64,000 bases of DNA from Prevotella sp. E15-22. Its GTDB lineage: Bacteria > Bacteroidota > Bacteroidia > Bacteroidales > Bacteroidaceae. Positions 37,249-45,321 of this stretch are shown in pieces. The DNA is taken from the NCBI RefSeq assembly GCF_023204875.1, contig NZ_CP096247.1:2418001-2482000 (forward strand), in the 5' to 3' direction. Both the position numbers and the translations under genes were made by a program. Below the pieces are notes generated by a model, which was not told the origin of the DNA, searched no databases, and saw only the letters and a program-made list of their open reading frames with translations. Numbering within the stretch: position 1 is the first letter of the stretch; the number at the start of each line of letters is the position of its first letter.

Positions 37249-38412
37249 ATGAAACAAGCAATTCTTTTACTCTCTAACAAAACAGATTATGTTGTACATG
37301 AGAGGTATAGCAAGTTGGCGAAAGATTATGGTCATAAGGCTGATGTCTATTTGCTTTTTGACATTACTAAAGGGTATAACAAACAGGATTTGGTACACTT
37401 TGAACGCGTATATTCCTTTGACGTGAACTCAATGATAGATGATGGTTATATTGCCTTGATAGAAGGTTTTCTTGGGAATTGCCACTATCCAGTATTGGTA
37501 TTTCATAAAGAACACCCAGAATATGACTATTGTTGGATTGTGGAGGATGACGTTATTTTTACTGGCAATTGGAGTGTTCTGTTTGAGTCTTTTTCAGATG
37601 ATTCGTCGGATTTGATTGCCACCAGAATACGTACTTATGAAGATGAACCTGCATGGTCCTGGTGGCGGTCGATGAGGGCTGGCGAAGGCGTTACACTTAC
37701 TAAAGATAAAATGTATGCCTGTTTCATTCCCATCTATCGTCTTTCTGCAAGAGCAATAGAATGTCTTGACGTAGAAATGCGCAATGGATGGCGAGGACAT
37801 TTTGAAGGTGTCGTTCCAACAGTCTTAATTAAAAATGGACTGACATTAAGAGACTTGAATGGTAAAGGATATGGATTGGCCGAACGTGTTAATCCTCATT
37901 TTTATTCAGACAGTACACATGACTGCTCGCCATTGCATGTACAGTCATTTAAAAAGAATATGATTTATCATCCTATAAAAGAAAAGGTAAGTAAAAAAAC
38001 ATATCAACGTTATTGTTTACTATCTGTTGTTGGAGAATACAGCATACATAAAGAATGGATAACAGGTAATGTGAGAAGAAATTATGACGTTCATCTAATA
38101 GTCAATGACATGTCGTTTGGCAAACATTATGATGATGCAGACTTTGTGTATGGTAAAGCTGGTAGAAAGATAGAATTGATAAAAGATTACTTCGATAACC
38201 ACAAATATCTGCTTAATCAATATGACTATTTCTTCATCATTGATGAAATGTGTAGAATGAACGTGGAACAAATAAATGAGTTGTTTATAGAAATGGCACA
38301 AAATAACTATGAGTTTTCTCTTTTAGGCATGACCATGCCGTGTCTAAGACAGGATGCGATGATGCAAGCGATAGAAAGTGATCCAGAAAGATCAATAATG
38401 TTCTTTGAATAA
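37249..38412 (+). CDS. two-domain glycosyltransferase-like protein
   Basis: 387 residues. The N-terminal domain (1-250) has WIVEDDVIFTGNW, an acidic GT-A-type motif, and YRLSARAIECLD..GWRGHFEG, resembling DUF3405-type transferases. The C-terminal part (about 268-387; NYDVHLIVND, QYDYFFIIDEMCRMN) resembles DUF707, but its acidic motif is altered (DEM rather than DDD) and it ends early. It may therefore be an active transferase with a degenerate second domain. It lies 180 bases after the fusion protein and nine bases before glf. Substrate unknown; assignments are by eye. Confidence 0.55.
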   Translation: MKQAILLLSNKTDYVVHERYSKLAKDYGHKADVYLLFDITKGYNKQDLVHFERVYSFDVNSMIDDGYIALIEGFLGNCHYPVLVFHKEHPEYDYCWIVEDDVIFTGNWSVLFESFSDDSSDLIATRIRTYEDEPAWSWWRSMRAGEGVTLTKDKMYACFIPIYRLSARAIECLDVEMRNGWRGHFEGVVPTVLIKNGLTLRDLNGKGYGLAERVNPHFYSDSTHDCSPLHVQSFKKNMIYHPIKEKVSKKTYQRYCLLSVVGEYSIHKEWITGNVRRNYDVHLIVNDMSFGKHYDDADFVYGKAGRKIELIKDYFDNHKYLLNQYDYFFIIDEMCRMNVEQINELFIEMAQNNYEFSLLGMTMPCLRQDAMMQAIESDPERSIMFFE

Positions 38413-38420
38413 ACAAGACT

Positions 38421-39569
38421 ATGAAATATGATTATCTCACAGTTGGCTCAGGATTATTTGGAGTCACATTCGCATATTGCGCAAAGCAAGCAGGTAAATC
38501 AGTTTTAGTAATTGATTCTCGTCCTCATATTGGAGGAAACGTGTATCAGGAGAATGTGGAGGGCATAAACGTACATAAGTATGGCCCTCACGTTTTCCAT
38601 ACATCCAATGAAGAGGTGTGGAAGTTCGTAAATCAGTTTACTAAGTTCAATCACTTTGAGTTGCACACTATTGCCAACTACAAAGGAGAACTGTACAACC
38701 TACCATTCAATATGAATACTTTCCATCAGATGTGGGAAATATGTACACCAGAGGAAGCGGAGAAAAAGATTAAAGATGCAAGACGAGAGGCAAAAGAACT
38801 ATTGAAGTTTGACGAGCCTCGTAATCTTGAAGAACAAGCATTGTCTCTTGTTGGACGTGATATTTACAAGAAACTTATCAAGGAATACACGGAAAAGCAA
38901 TGGGGACGTAAATGTACGGACTTGCCATCATTCATTATTCGTCGCCTCCCTGTAAGGTTCACATACGACAACAACTACTTCAACGATATCTATCAAGGCA
39001 TTCCTATTGATGGATATAACAAAATGATTGAAAAGATGCTTGAAGGTGTGGACGTAATGCTCAACACCAATTTTTTTGATAGTAATGATGATAAGCCAAA
39101 TTGCAAGAACTGGAGGAACTTTGCAGATAAGTTGGTATATACCGGCAAGATTGATGATTTTTTCGGTAATTGTTATGGCAATCTTGATTATCGTACAGTT
39201 AGGTTTGAAACAGAAATAATAAATAAACCCAACTATCAGGGCGTTGCCATTATGAACTTCACTTCGCATGATGCTCCATACACACGTATCATGGAGCATA
39301 AGCACTTTGAGAAGTTCGGCAATGAAGTATATGACAATCCCAAGACGGCCATCACTCGTGAATACTCTGTAGAATACGAAACTGGCATGGAACCGTACTA
39401 CCCTATCAACAATGACAGGAATATGGAACTATATGCAAAATATAAGGCTTTGGCGGATAAGGAAACAGATATTATCTTTGGCGGTCGTTTAGCTGAATAC
39501 AAGTACTACGATATGGCTCCTACAATTGAAAATGCATTAAAAACTTGGAAAAAACACATGATCGTTTGA
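38421..39569 (+). CDS. glf: UDP-galactopyranose mutase
   Basis: 382 residues, the normal length. FAD-binding VGSGLFG is at residues 8-14; other family motifs are RPHIGGNVY, VHKYGPHVFHT, WGRKCTDLP, RFTYDNNYF and GRLAEYKYYDM. The enzyme uses reduced FAD to convert UDP-galactopyranose to UDP-galactofuranose. It closes the cargo island before a terminator at 39617-39648. With UDP-xylose synthase at the other end, the island makes two activated sugars, which suggests that the transferases decorate the peptide or a related glycan. Confidence 0.95.
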   Translation: MKYDYLTVGSGLFGVTFAYCAKQAGKSVLVIDSRPHIGGNVYQENVEGINVHKYGPHVFHTSNEEVWKFVNQFTKFNHFELHTIANYKGELYNLPFNMNTFHQMWEICTPEEAEKKIKDARREAKELLKFDEPRNLEEQALSLVGRDIYKKLIKEYTEKQWGRKCTDLPSFIIRRLPVRFTYDNNYFNDIYQGIPIDGYNKMIEKMLEGVDVMLNTNFFDSNDDKPNCKNWRNFADKLVYTGKIDDFFGNCYGNLDYRTVRFETEIINKPNYQGVAIMNFTSHDAPYTRIMEHKHFEKFGNEVYDNPKTAITREYSVEYETGMEPYYPINNDRNMELYAKYKALADKETDIIFGGRLAEYKYYDMAPTIENALKTWKKHMIV

Positions 39570-39616
39570 TGTGTTTCCACCATTCAAAGAAGTTATATTC
39601 AATCACAATCTATTTC

Positions 39617-39648
39617 AAAATCGGGCTACTTCAAAGTAGTCCGATTTT
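39617..39648. terminator. bidirectional terminator between glf and the M23 gene
   Basis: AAAATCGGGCTACTT and AAGTAGTCCGATTTT form a long stem with a minimal loop, with T-rich sequence on both sides. It ends the cargo transcript on the plus strand and can also end the convergent minus-strand M23 transcript. Confidence 0.85.
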
Positions 39649-39704
39649 ACTTTATATTTCCTTTACTCATTCTTGATACTATCAAAAATAAAGAAGAAAA
39701 CATA

Positions 39705-40364
39705 TTATTTAGCGTTATTGTATTTCTGTAATACATTTGTAATGAAGACAAGTAGTATTTGGGGGTCAAAATACTGACCTGTATCGTTCCATTTACAGGA
39801 AATGTGCAGATGTGCACCAGTCGTATGCTTACCCGTATTTCCGCTGACGGCAATCTTCTGTCCTGCAAATACTTTTTGTCCTTTCTGCACATCAATTCTT
39901 GACAAATGTAGAAACGAACATTCACAAACTCCGTAATTGACAGTGACGAAATATCCACCTCCAGTTGAATATGAAGCAGCAGTCACGATACCAGGAAACA
40001 TCGAATAGACATTCTCATACCTCGCTTTTAGGTCAATGCCATTATGCATGATATACCTATGACAAATAGGATGCAAACGCATTCCGAACTCAGAATTAAC
40101 ATGGATTCTATTGAGTGGATAGGAAACATGGGAACTGATATTCTTCCGTCCTTCCATTCCAGAAGCACCACCAGAATTAAATAACATACAGTCCGTATTC
40201 TCAACTTTCCTTATACTATCCTTTGGAACAACCCTATGTTCTGAAGGATATTTCTTTGTATAGATAGCATGTCGATTCTTCCCTACTCCAATGGTATTGA
40301 ACTGCGCAAGGCAGATTGTCTGGACAAATGCCGACGTGAGAAGCATAAGTATTGTACGTTTCAT
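39705..40364 (-). CDS. secreted M23 peptidase of the transfer region
   Basis: 219 residues with signal peptide MKRTILMLLTSAFVQTICLA. The C-terminal LytM/M23 domain has zinc-binding HNGID and HLHIS, with the usual GxVxAAxYSTGGGYFV and QKIAVSGNTGKHTTGAHLH segments. It is a periplasmic peptidoglycan endopeptidase, probably for local wall opening during transfer. It is transcribed away from transfer operon 2; its -7 box is at 40376-40369 and operator copy B lies 68 bases upstream of that box. Confidence 0.85.
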   Translation of the reverse strand: MKRTILMLLTSAFVQTICLAQFNTIGVGKNRHAIYTKKYPSEHRVVPKDSIRKVENTDCMLFNSGGASGMEGRKNISSHVSYPLNRIHVNSEFGMRLHPICHRYIMHNGIDLKARYENVYSMFPGIVTAASYSTGGGYFVTVNYGVCECSFLHLSRIDVQKGQKVFAGQKIAVSGNTGKHTTGAHLHISCKWNDTGQYFDPQILLVFITNVLQKYNNAK

Positions 40365-40368
40365 GGTG

Positions 40369-40376
40369 CAAAGTTA
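40369..40376 (-). promoter_or_regulatory. -7 box of the divergent M23 gene
   Basis: On the minus strand TAACTTTG (40376 to 40369), a full TAnnTTTG match, only five bases before the ATG. The message would be nearly leaderless. There is no -33 TTTG. The upstream edge of the box is 68 bases from operator copy B. Confidence 0.65.
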
Positions 40377-40444
40377 CCATTCTTGTTTTACTCGGAAAAA
40401 CAGACGCATACATTATGTGCTCATTATAACATTTGATAAGTTTT

Positions 40445-40474
40445 GAGTATGATTTCTTCTGCAAAATTATACTC
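40445..40474. promoter_or_regulatory. 30-bp transfer operator, copy B
   Basis: GAGTATGAT..(12)..ATTATACTC, with 26 of 30 bases the same as copy A at 8036-8065. It sits midway between two divergent promoters, exactly 68 bases from TAACTTTG on the minus strand and 68 bases from TACCTTCG on the plus strand. The symmetry fits one dimeric activator serving both directions. Confidence 0.75.
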
Positions 40475-40542
40475 AAATGTTATCAAGACTCAAAATCGAC
40501 CTGATTTAGTATTTTCTTCAGCTAAGATGAATAATTATGGTG

Positions 40543-40550
40543 TACCTTCG
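40543..40550 (+). promoter_or_regulatory. -7-like box of transfer operon 2
   Basis: TACCTTCG followed by CA, 41 bases before the ATG at 40592. It has one mismatch to TAnnTTTG and no -33 element. The position relative to the operator and start codon closely matches the operon 1 promoter (8134-8141, ATG 8184). Confidence 0.55.
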
Positions 40551-40591
40551 CAGCCAAAATTATTTCATCAACTGATAAAAATTGAAGAAAA

Positions 40592-41341
40592 ATGCAGTTT
40601 ACCGAGAACGAAATTCCATTCCAGACCCTTGACCGTTTGGGTCTGACCCGTGAAATGATTGAAGACCTCCCTGTCAGGATTACCAATGACATTCTCGAAG
40701 GAAGACGCTCGCCCGTACTTCCTATTATGGTTATTGACCAAGAGGGCAATGAGGTCAAGAGTCGTAGCCGCTTCAAGCTCATCCGCAAGGATGACGGCAA
40801 TGTTGATGCGCTCTTCTATCCTGAGATAGAGAAAGCGGATCTCAGACTGTTCTCAGAGCAGAACCGCGCTCTCTTAGAAAAAGGTAAGACTATCATTGCC
40901 ACCATTCCAGATAAGAATGGCAGCATGGTACGCTCCTTTGTACAGATTGACAACGAGACCAACCAGGTATTGTCTGCCCCAGTTCAGGTTATCGCCCGTA
41001 ACCTCCAGTTCATTTCAGAGGATATCCATTTGAGCGAAGCTGAGTTTAACAACCTCCAGAATGGTGAGCCTGTCACCTTCGTCCGTGACGACGATGACGA
41101 ACCTATCACTGTTGGTATTGACCTTAGCAACCGCACTGGAGTACGTGTATCTCCGGGCGATGCCAAGATGTGGAGCGAACAGCGAACCCGTGATTGGGAC
41201 AAATTCACCTTTGGCATCTACGGCTGCTGGGTCATGGGTGAAGACGGCAATCTTGATTACGTCAAGGAAGAGGACTACACCGATGAACTCTGGAATGAGC
41301 AGAGAAAAGCAGGTCTCAGAAGCATGGGACACATGCGCTAA
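40592..41341 (+). CDS. DUF4099/DUF3945-type protein heading transfer operon 2
   Basis: 249 residues. The N-terminal DUF4099 pattern is IPFQTLDRLGLTREMIEDLP with LPIMVIDQEGNEVKSRSRFK; a DUF3945-like middle follows. Such proteins are common in Bacteroidales conjugative elements, often near relaxase and topoisomerase genes, without a proven function. There is no signal or membrane segment, so it is cytosolic. It ends SMGHMR, one of five cytosolic proteins in this operon that end in a His..Arg tail. Confidence 0.75.
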   Translation: MQFTENEIPFQTLDRLGLTREMIEDLPVRITNDILEGRRSPVLPIMVIDQEGNEVKSRSRFKLIRKDDGNVDALFYPEIEKADLRLFSEQNRALLEKGKTIIATIPDKNGSMVRSFVQIDNETNQVLSAPVQVIARNLQFISEDIHLSEAEFNNLQNGEPVTFVRDDDDEPITVGIDLSNRTGVRVSPGDAKMWSEQRTRDWDKFTFGIYGCWVMGEDGNLDYVKEEDYTDELWNEQRKAGLRSMGHMR

Positions 41342-41371
41342 TCAGAAACAAAACCCTAAAAAGAAAGGACA

Positions 41372-41596
41372 ATGGCTACAAACAAGTATTATTCCGAAAG
41401 TGAGTTGGTTCAGAAGAAGCAGAGCGGTGAATTTAACTGGCTCGACTATGTGAACCATCACTCCAAAGAATGGCAGAACGAATATGCTGACTTCTGTAGA
41501 GAACGCGGACTGTCTGTTAGCGATGAGTCTGCAGAAAAGTTCGTTGACTACAAAGGAGAAGAACTTGAAAAGGCACTGGCTGATGGCAATGCCTGA
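41372..41596 (+). CDS. small conserved-looking protein of transfer operon 2
   Basis: 74 residues, acidic, soluble, predicted helical (WLDYVNHHSKEWQNEYADFC). No family recognised. It lies between two DUF4099/DUF3945-like genes, with short gaps on both sides, and the coding bias matches its neighbours. Confidence 0.6.
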   Translation: MATNKYYSESELVQKKQSGEFNWLDYVNHHSKEWQNEYADFCRERGLSVSDESAEKFVDYKGEELEKALADGNA

Positions 41597-41620
41597 TTGT
41601 TGAACCTAAACAACACTATT

Positions 41621-43267
41621 ATGTCGATACGTTCCAATTCTCTACCACTGAGAGGCGATTTGTCGCCAGAGCTGCAAGACATCCTCAGACGTAATGGTAT
41701 GCAAGCGCACATCATCCGTCAGGGCGATGGCTTCCAGTTGGCAGTTCAAGGGCATGACTCTCCGCTTCTCACCTATCCCATCTCTGCACAGCAAATGAAA
41801 GCCATGACAGACTGGGGTACGAATTATGCCAACAAGAATGCTTACAACACCTTTGCGGCGCTTGTCGGCAATGACTTTTATGTTCCAAGGAACTTCGTAC
41901 ACGCTCGTAATGCCAACGGACGTGTTGCCATGGGACTTCACGGCTATAGGATTGGTGTCGGTGAATATGGCCGTATGGCTTGGGACAGACGTGGGCTGCA
42001 TCCCATGTGGGGACTGCATGACCATTTCTTCTTGGGCTGGACACCTCGACAGCAAGCAGGTTTTCACATGCGACGTGTCGGTGGTGCGCTCTTCATGCAG
42101 GGTGCTCCAATGGTTCCAGACCGTCCCGATGGTCGAATCAAACCAGGAGAGTTGCAGAATGGCGGTTACGGCTTCTACTACAAGGGACAGCAGACTGCCG
42201 TACAGCCTCCGAAGCAAGATGTGCTGGCTGAACTTCAGACAGTCATCACTCCTATGGAGGTGGCTCCACGTAAGTTGGAACCAGCAAAGCCTTATAATGA
42301 GCTTATCACCTCGAAGGTCTATTTCTCCAATGAGAAGTTCAAGGAGTGTCTGGACAGTCACGGCATCGTGATTGATCCTGAGAAGAAGACTCTCACCATC
42401 CAGTCCTCTGCCACTAAGCAGGATTTCGTCTATGACCTGACAGAGGATGAAGTCAAGAAGCTGACCAGCAATTCCATCAAGGAAGTGCCTGTACAGCAGC
42501 GTCTCGACATCCTCAACAATGTCATCAAAGGCGACTTCAGCGAGAAGATTACGATGGATATGCTTAATTCCAAGGAGCAGATTGGCATTAAGCTGAAGCC
42601 TGAAGTCGAAGCAGAACTGAATGACCGCCAAACACAGATTCTGGAACAGGCAAATATTCCCCTGACTATGGACGGCAGACAGGTTCAGTTAGAACCAGAA
42701 GACCGTTCCGTTGCTCATGTTGACGGCAATGCCCTCTATGAACTCAATGAGGGCAAGGCATGGTATCGTGAAGGAAAACATGGTCGTGAAGTCAATGTCG
42801 ATGACATCAAGGTTGAGCCAGTCAGGAATGAAAAGGGCGAAATCGAGAAGGATGCCAAAGGCGAAGCCAAGTACCGCATGACAGCGGTCATCAATGGTGA
42901 GAGCATCAGCCATGAGATTACTCAGAAGCAGTATGATAAGTTCATGGCCATCGATGACTATCATCGCATGAAGCTCTTCTCCCACATCTTCAGTGAGGTG
43001 GATATGAAAAACATTCCTGGTATGCACACCAGCTTAGGGGCAAAGATTGGTGGAGCCTTGCTCGCCGGACTTGCCATCACACATGAGCTGACCCATGACT
43101 TCCACCATCACAGTGGGCCATCCATTTTCATGGAGCATCATGGGCCTGACAGACCCCATGTGTATTTCAAGCCTGGTGTTGACTCACCGCAGGAGTTGGC
43201 ATCGAGGGCTTTTGACGCAGGACTGAATGCTGGAGAACACGGCGTAGGATTAGGACACACAAGGTAA
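41621..43267 (+). CDS. large cytosolic transfer-operon protein, DUF3945-like
   Basis: 548 residues. The N-terminal region is rich in Gly, His and aromatic residues (MGLHGYRIGVGEYGRMAWDR). The middle has TSKVYFSNEKFKECLDSHG and a DUF3945-like block (WYREGKHGREVNVDDI, SISHEITQKQYDKFMAIDD). A weakly hydrophobic stretch (LGAKIGGALLAGLAI) is followed by THELTHDFHHH, which contains an HExxH pattern at about residues 488-492. It ends GVGLGHTR. ATG at 41621 is preferred over one at 41597, which abuts the previous stop. Function unknown. Confidence 0.7.
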   Translation: MSIRSNSLPLRGDLSPELQDILRRNGMQAHIIRQGDGFQLAVQGHDSPLLTYPISAQQMKAMTDWGTNYANKNAYNTFAALVGNDFYVPRNFVHARNANGRVAMGLHGYRIGVGEYGRMAWDRRGLHPMWGLHDHFFLGWTPRQQAGFHMRRVGGALFMQGAPMVPDRPDGRIKPGELQNGGYGFYYKGQQTAVQPPKQDVLAELQTVITPMEVAPRKLEPAKPYNELITSKVYFSNEKFKECLDSHGIVIDPEKKTLTIQSSATKQDFVYDLTEDEVKKLTSNSIKEVPVQQRLDILNNVIKGDFSEKITMDMLNSKEQIGIKLKPEVEAELNDRQTQILEQANIPLTMDGRQVQLEPEDRSVAHVDGNALYELNEGKAWYREGKHGREVNVDDIKVEPVRNEKGEIEKDAKGEAKYRMTAVINGESISHEITQKQYDKFMAIDDYHRMKLFSHIFSEVDMKNIPGMHTSLGAKIGGALLAGLAITHELTHDFHHHSGPSIFMEHHGPDRPHVYFKPGVDSPQELASRAFDAGLNAGEHGVGLGHTR

Positions 43268-43290
43268 AAGGATTTATTCAGGATAACAAA

Positions 43291-44817
43291 ATGGCAGAAC
43301 TCACCTACGACGATTTCAAAAACAAGCTCAGTATTCAGGATGTGCTGATAGACGCTGGCTACACGTTGAACAGACGTGACGGCTTGCGCTATCCGTCGTA
43401 TGTAAGGCTGGACAGCGAGGGCAGACGTATTCGTGGTGACAAGTTCATCGTTACTGCCAATGGCCTTTGCTGTTTCCAGCCGCCTACGCGGAAGAACTAC
43501 AACGTCATCAGCTTCATCAAGGAGCATCCAGAAATGTTCTCCGACTACACGGCAGGCATGGATAAGGACAGACTCGTCAACCTTGTCTGCAACAGGCTTT
43601 TGAATAATCCTATCGAGGAAAGGGAAAAGAAGATTATCAATCCACAGCGTGACCTTCCTCCTTTCAAGATAGACGATTACAAGCTGCATCGTTTTGATGG
43701 CAATGACAGGGAAACGCAAAAGCCGTTCTATCCTTATTTCCAGCCAAGGGGCATCAACCTCAGTACGCAGTATGCCTTCCATCATCATTTTGTCCTTGCA
43801 GAACGCACTGTAGGCGACCAAACTTACAAAAACCTCTCCTTCCCCATGACCATTCCTGGATCTACAGACGGAAAGATTGTTGGTTTGGAAGAAAGGGGAA
43901 GAAGAAAGCAGGATGGCACATCTTACAAAGGCATGGCCAGAGGCTCCAATGCCAGTGAAGGTCTTTGGATTGCCAGTCCGATGGGCACCAAGCTACAGGA
44001 TGCCAAGCGAGTCTTCATCTTCGAGAGTGCCTATGATGCAATGGCTTTCTATCAAATGCTGGCAGGTAAAGACAGTAATCTTACCACACAGGAAAAGAAG
44101 GAGCTTGTTGGTGGTGTCTATGCTTCTACGGGCGGTAATCCATCCGCAAAACAGTTTGAAGGATTATTGAGAACTGCCAAGGATGCCACTTTTCACATGG
44201 GCTTTGACATGGATGATGCTGGAATGAAGTTCGCAGACATGTTCAGGGATTTGGCAGAGAAAGCCAACGTCCCAAGTAACCGTGTCGTCCGTGAGGAAAC
44301 AAATGACGGCTATAAGGACTTCAATGAGGAGCTGCTTGCCATGATCGAGAGTAAGAACCATCCGCTGGCAAAGGGCAATGTCCCTGAAGAATACAAGGCT
44401 TACGTGGATTCCTTCAGAAAAGGCACAGATGACATACCATCTACGAAAGATGTGCTTCATCCGAATAGTGAGCAGATTGACCTTCTTCCGAAGTCTGTCC
44501 AGAAGCTCTACGCCAGATATGAAGCCCTGTATGAAGATGCCTACGAGATACGTTCTTCCAGACTTGTTGCACCATGCGACAAAGAAGAAGCCATCAACCA
44601 GGCATCAGAGGCATGGAAGACTTTCAAGGAGAGTCTTTGCAAGGCTCTTGATATCAAGGAAGACACAGCAGCACTTGACGTGGAATCCGAAGATGTTGGC
44701 AATGACAAGAAGATACAGCATGACGTGGACTATACCACCAGTGTTGACGAGCAAGGCAACGTTGCTATGGAAGTAGAGACATCAGACCAGGAAGAGCGAA
44801 GACATTATCATCGGTAA
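43291..44817 (+). CDS. TOPRIM primase-like protein of transfer operon 2
   Basis: 508 residues. The N-terminal DUF3991-like zinc-less primase module (IQDVLIDAGYTLNRRDGLRY) is followed by a TOPRIM_2 domain with Glu in RVFIFESAYDAMAFY (about residue 245) and DxD in FHMGFDMDDAGMKFA (about 308). The last 150 residues are helical and acidic. It may prime the complementary strand in donor or recipient. It ends RRHYHR, the His-Arg tail shared with four other proteins of the operon. A third primase type in one element is unusual. GGATAACAAA precedes the start. Confidence 0.8.
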   Translation: MAELTYDDFKNKLSIQDVLIDAGYTLNRRDGLRYPSYVRLDSEGRRIRGDKFIVTANGLCCFQPPTRKNYNVISFIKEHPEMFSDYTAGMDKDRLVNLVCNRLLNNPIEEREKKIINPQRDLPPFKIDDYKLHRFDGNDRETQKPFYPYFQPRGINLSTQYAFHHHFVLAERTVGDQTYKNLSFPMTIPGSTDGKIVGLEERGRRKQDGTSYKGMARGSNASEGLWIASPMGTKLQDAKRVFIFESAYDAMAFYQMLAGKDSNLTTQEKKELVGGVYASTGGNPSAKQFEGLLRTAKDATFHMGFDMDDAGMKFADMFRDLAEKANVPSNRVVREETNDGYKDFNEELLAMIESKNHPLAKGNVPEEYKAYVDSFRKGTDDIPSTKDVLHPNSEQIDLLPKSVQKLYARYEALYEDAYEIRSSRLVAPCDKEEAINQASEAWKTFKESLCKALDIKEDTAALDVESEDVGNDKKIQHDVDYTTSVDEQGNVAMEVETSDQEERRHYHR

Positions 44818-44819
44818 CT

Positions 44820-45311
44820 ATGGAACAGGTAATCAGACGCTTCAACATCATCACGCTTCGCCCACATTGGGCGCAGTATATCATCAGTCAGGGATTGATG
44901 TTCCTTGTCAGTATGGTACTGTTCCTTGTAGCCGGACATGAAGCCATCACCTTCAAGGCTCCATTCCTGATACTTGGTACCATCACAACACTTATGATGC
45001 TTTATGGCTGTCTGTATCTGTGCAAGCTCAGGTTCATTGTTTCCTCTGAGCAGCTTATCATCCAGCATGGTATCTTCCATAGGACAAGCGACTACATTGA
45101 GCTTTACCGCATCGTGGACTTCAGCGAGAGCAGGGATATACTGGAACAGTTGTTCGGATTAAAGACCGTCAGCATCTACAGTGGTGATAGAACCAATCCC
45201 AAGCTCGACATCTACGGAGTGAAAGAAAAGCTCGACGTGGTGGCTATCATCAGAGAAAGAGTTGAATACAATAAACGCAGAAAAGGCATTTATGAAATCA
45301 CCAATCGGTAA
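44820..45311 (+). CDS. PH-domain (bPH2/YdbS-like) membrane protein
   Basis: 163 residues. Two adjacent membrane helices (about 21-40 and 46-64) precede a bacterial PH domain: RFIVSSEQLIIQHGIFHRTS, then IELYRIVDFSESRDILEQLF and VSIYSGDR. This fold is common in membrane-stress and mobile-element proteins; role here unknown. It starts two bases after the primase stop. Confidence 0.75.
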   Translation: MEQVIRRFNIITLRPHWAQYIISQGLMFLVSMVLFLVAGHEAITFKAPFLILGTITTLMMLYGCLYLCKLRFIVSSEQLIIQHGIFHRTSDYIELYRIVDFSESRDILEQLFGLKTVSIYSGDRTNPKLDIYGVKEKLDVVAIIRERVEYNKRRKGIYEITNR

Positions 45312-45321
45312 CATCTATCCT

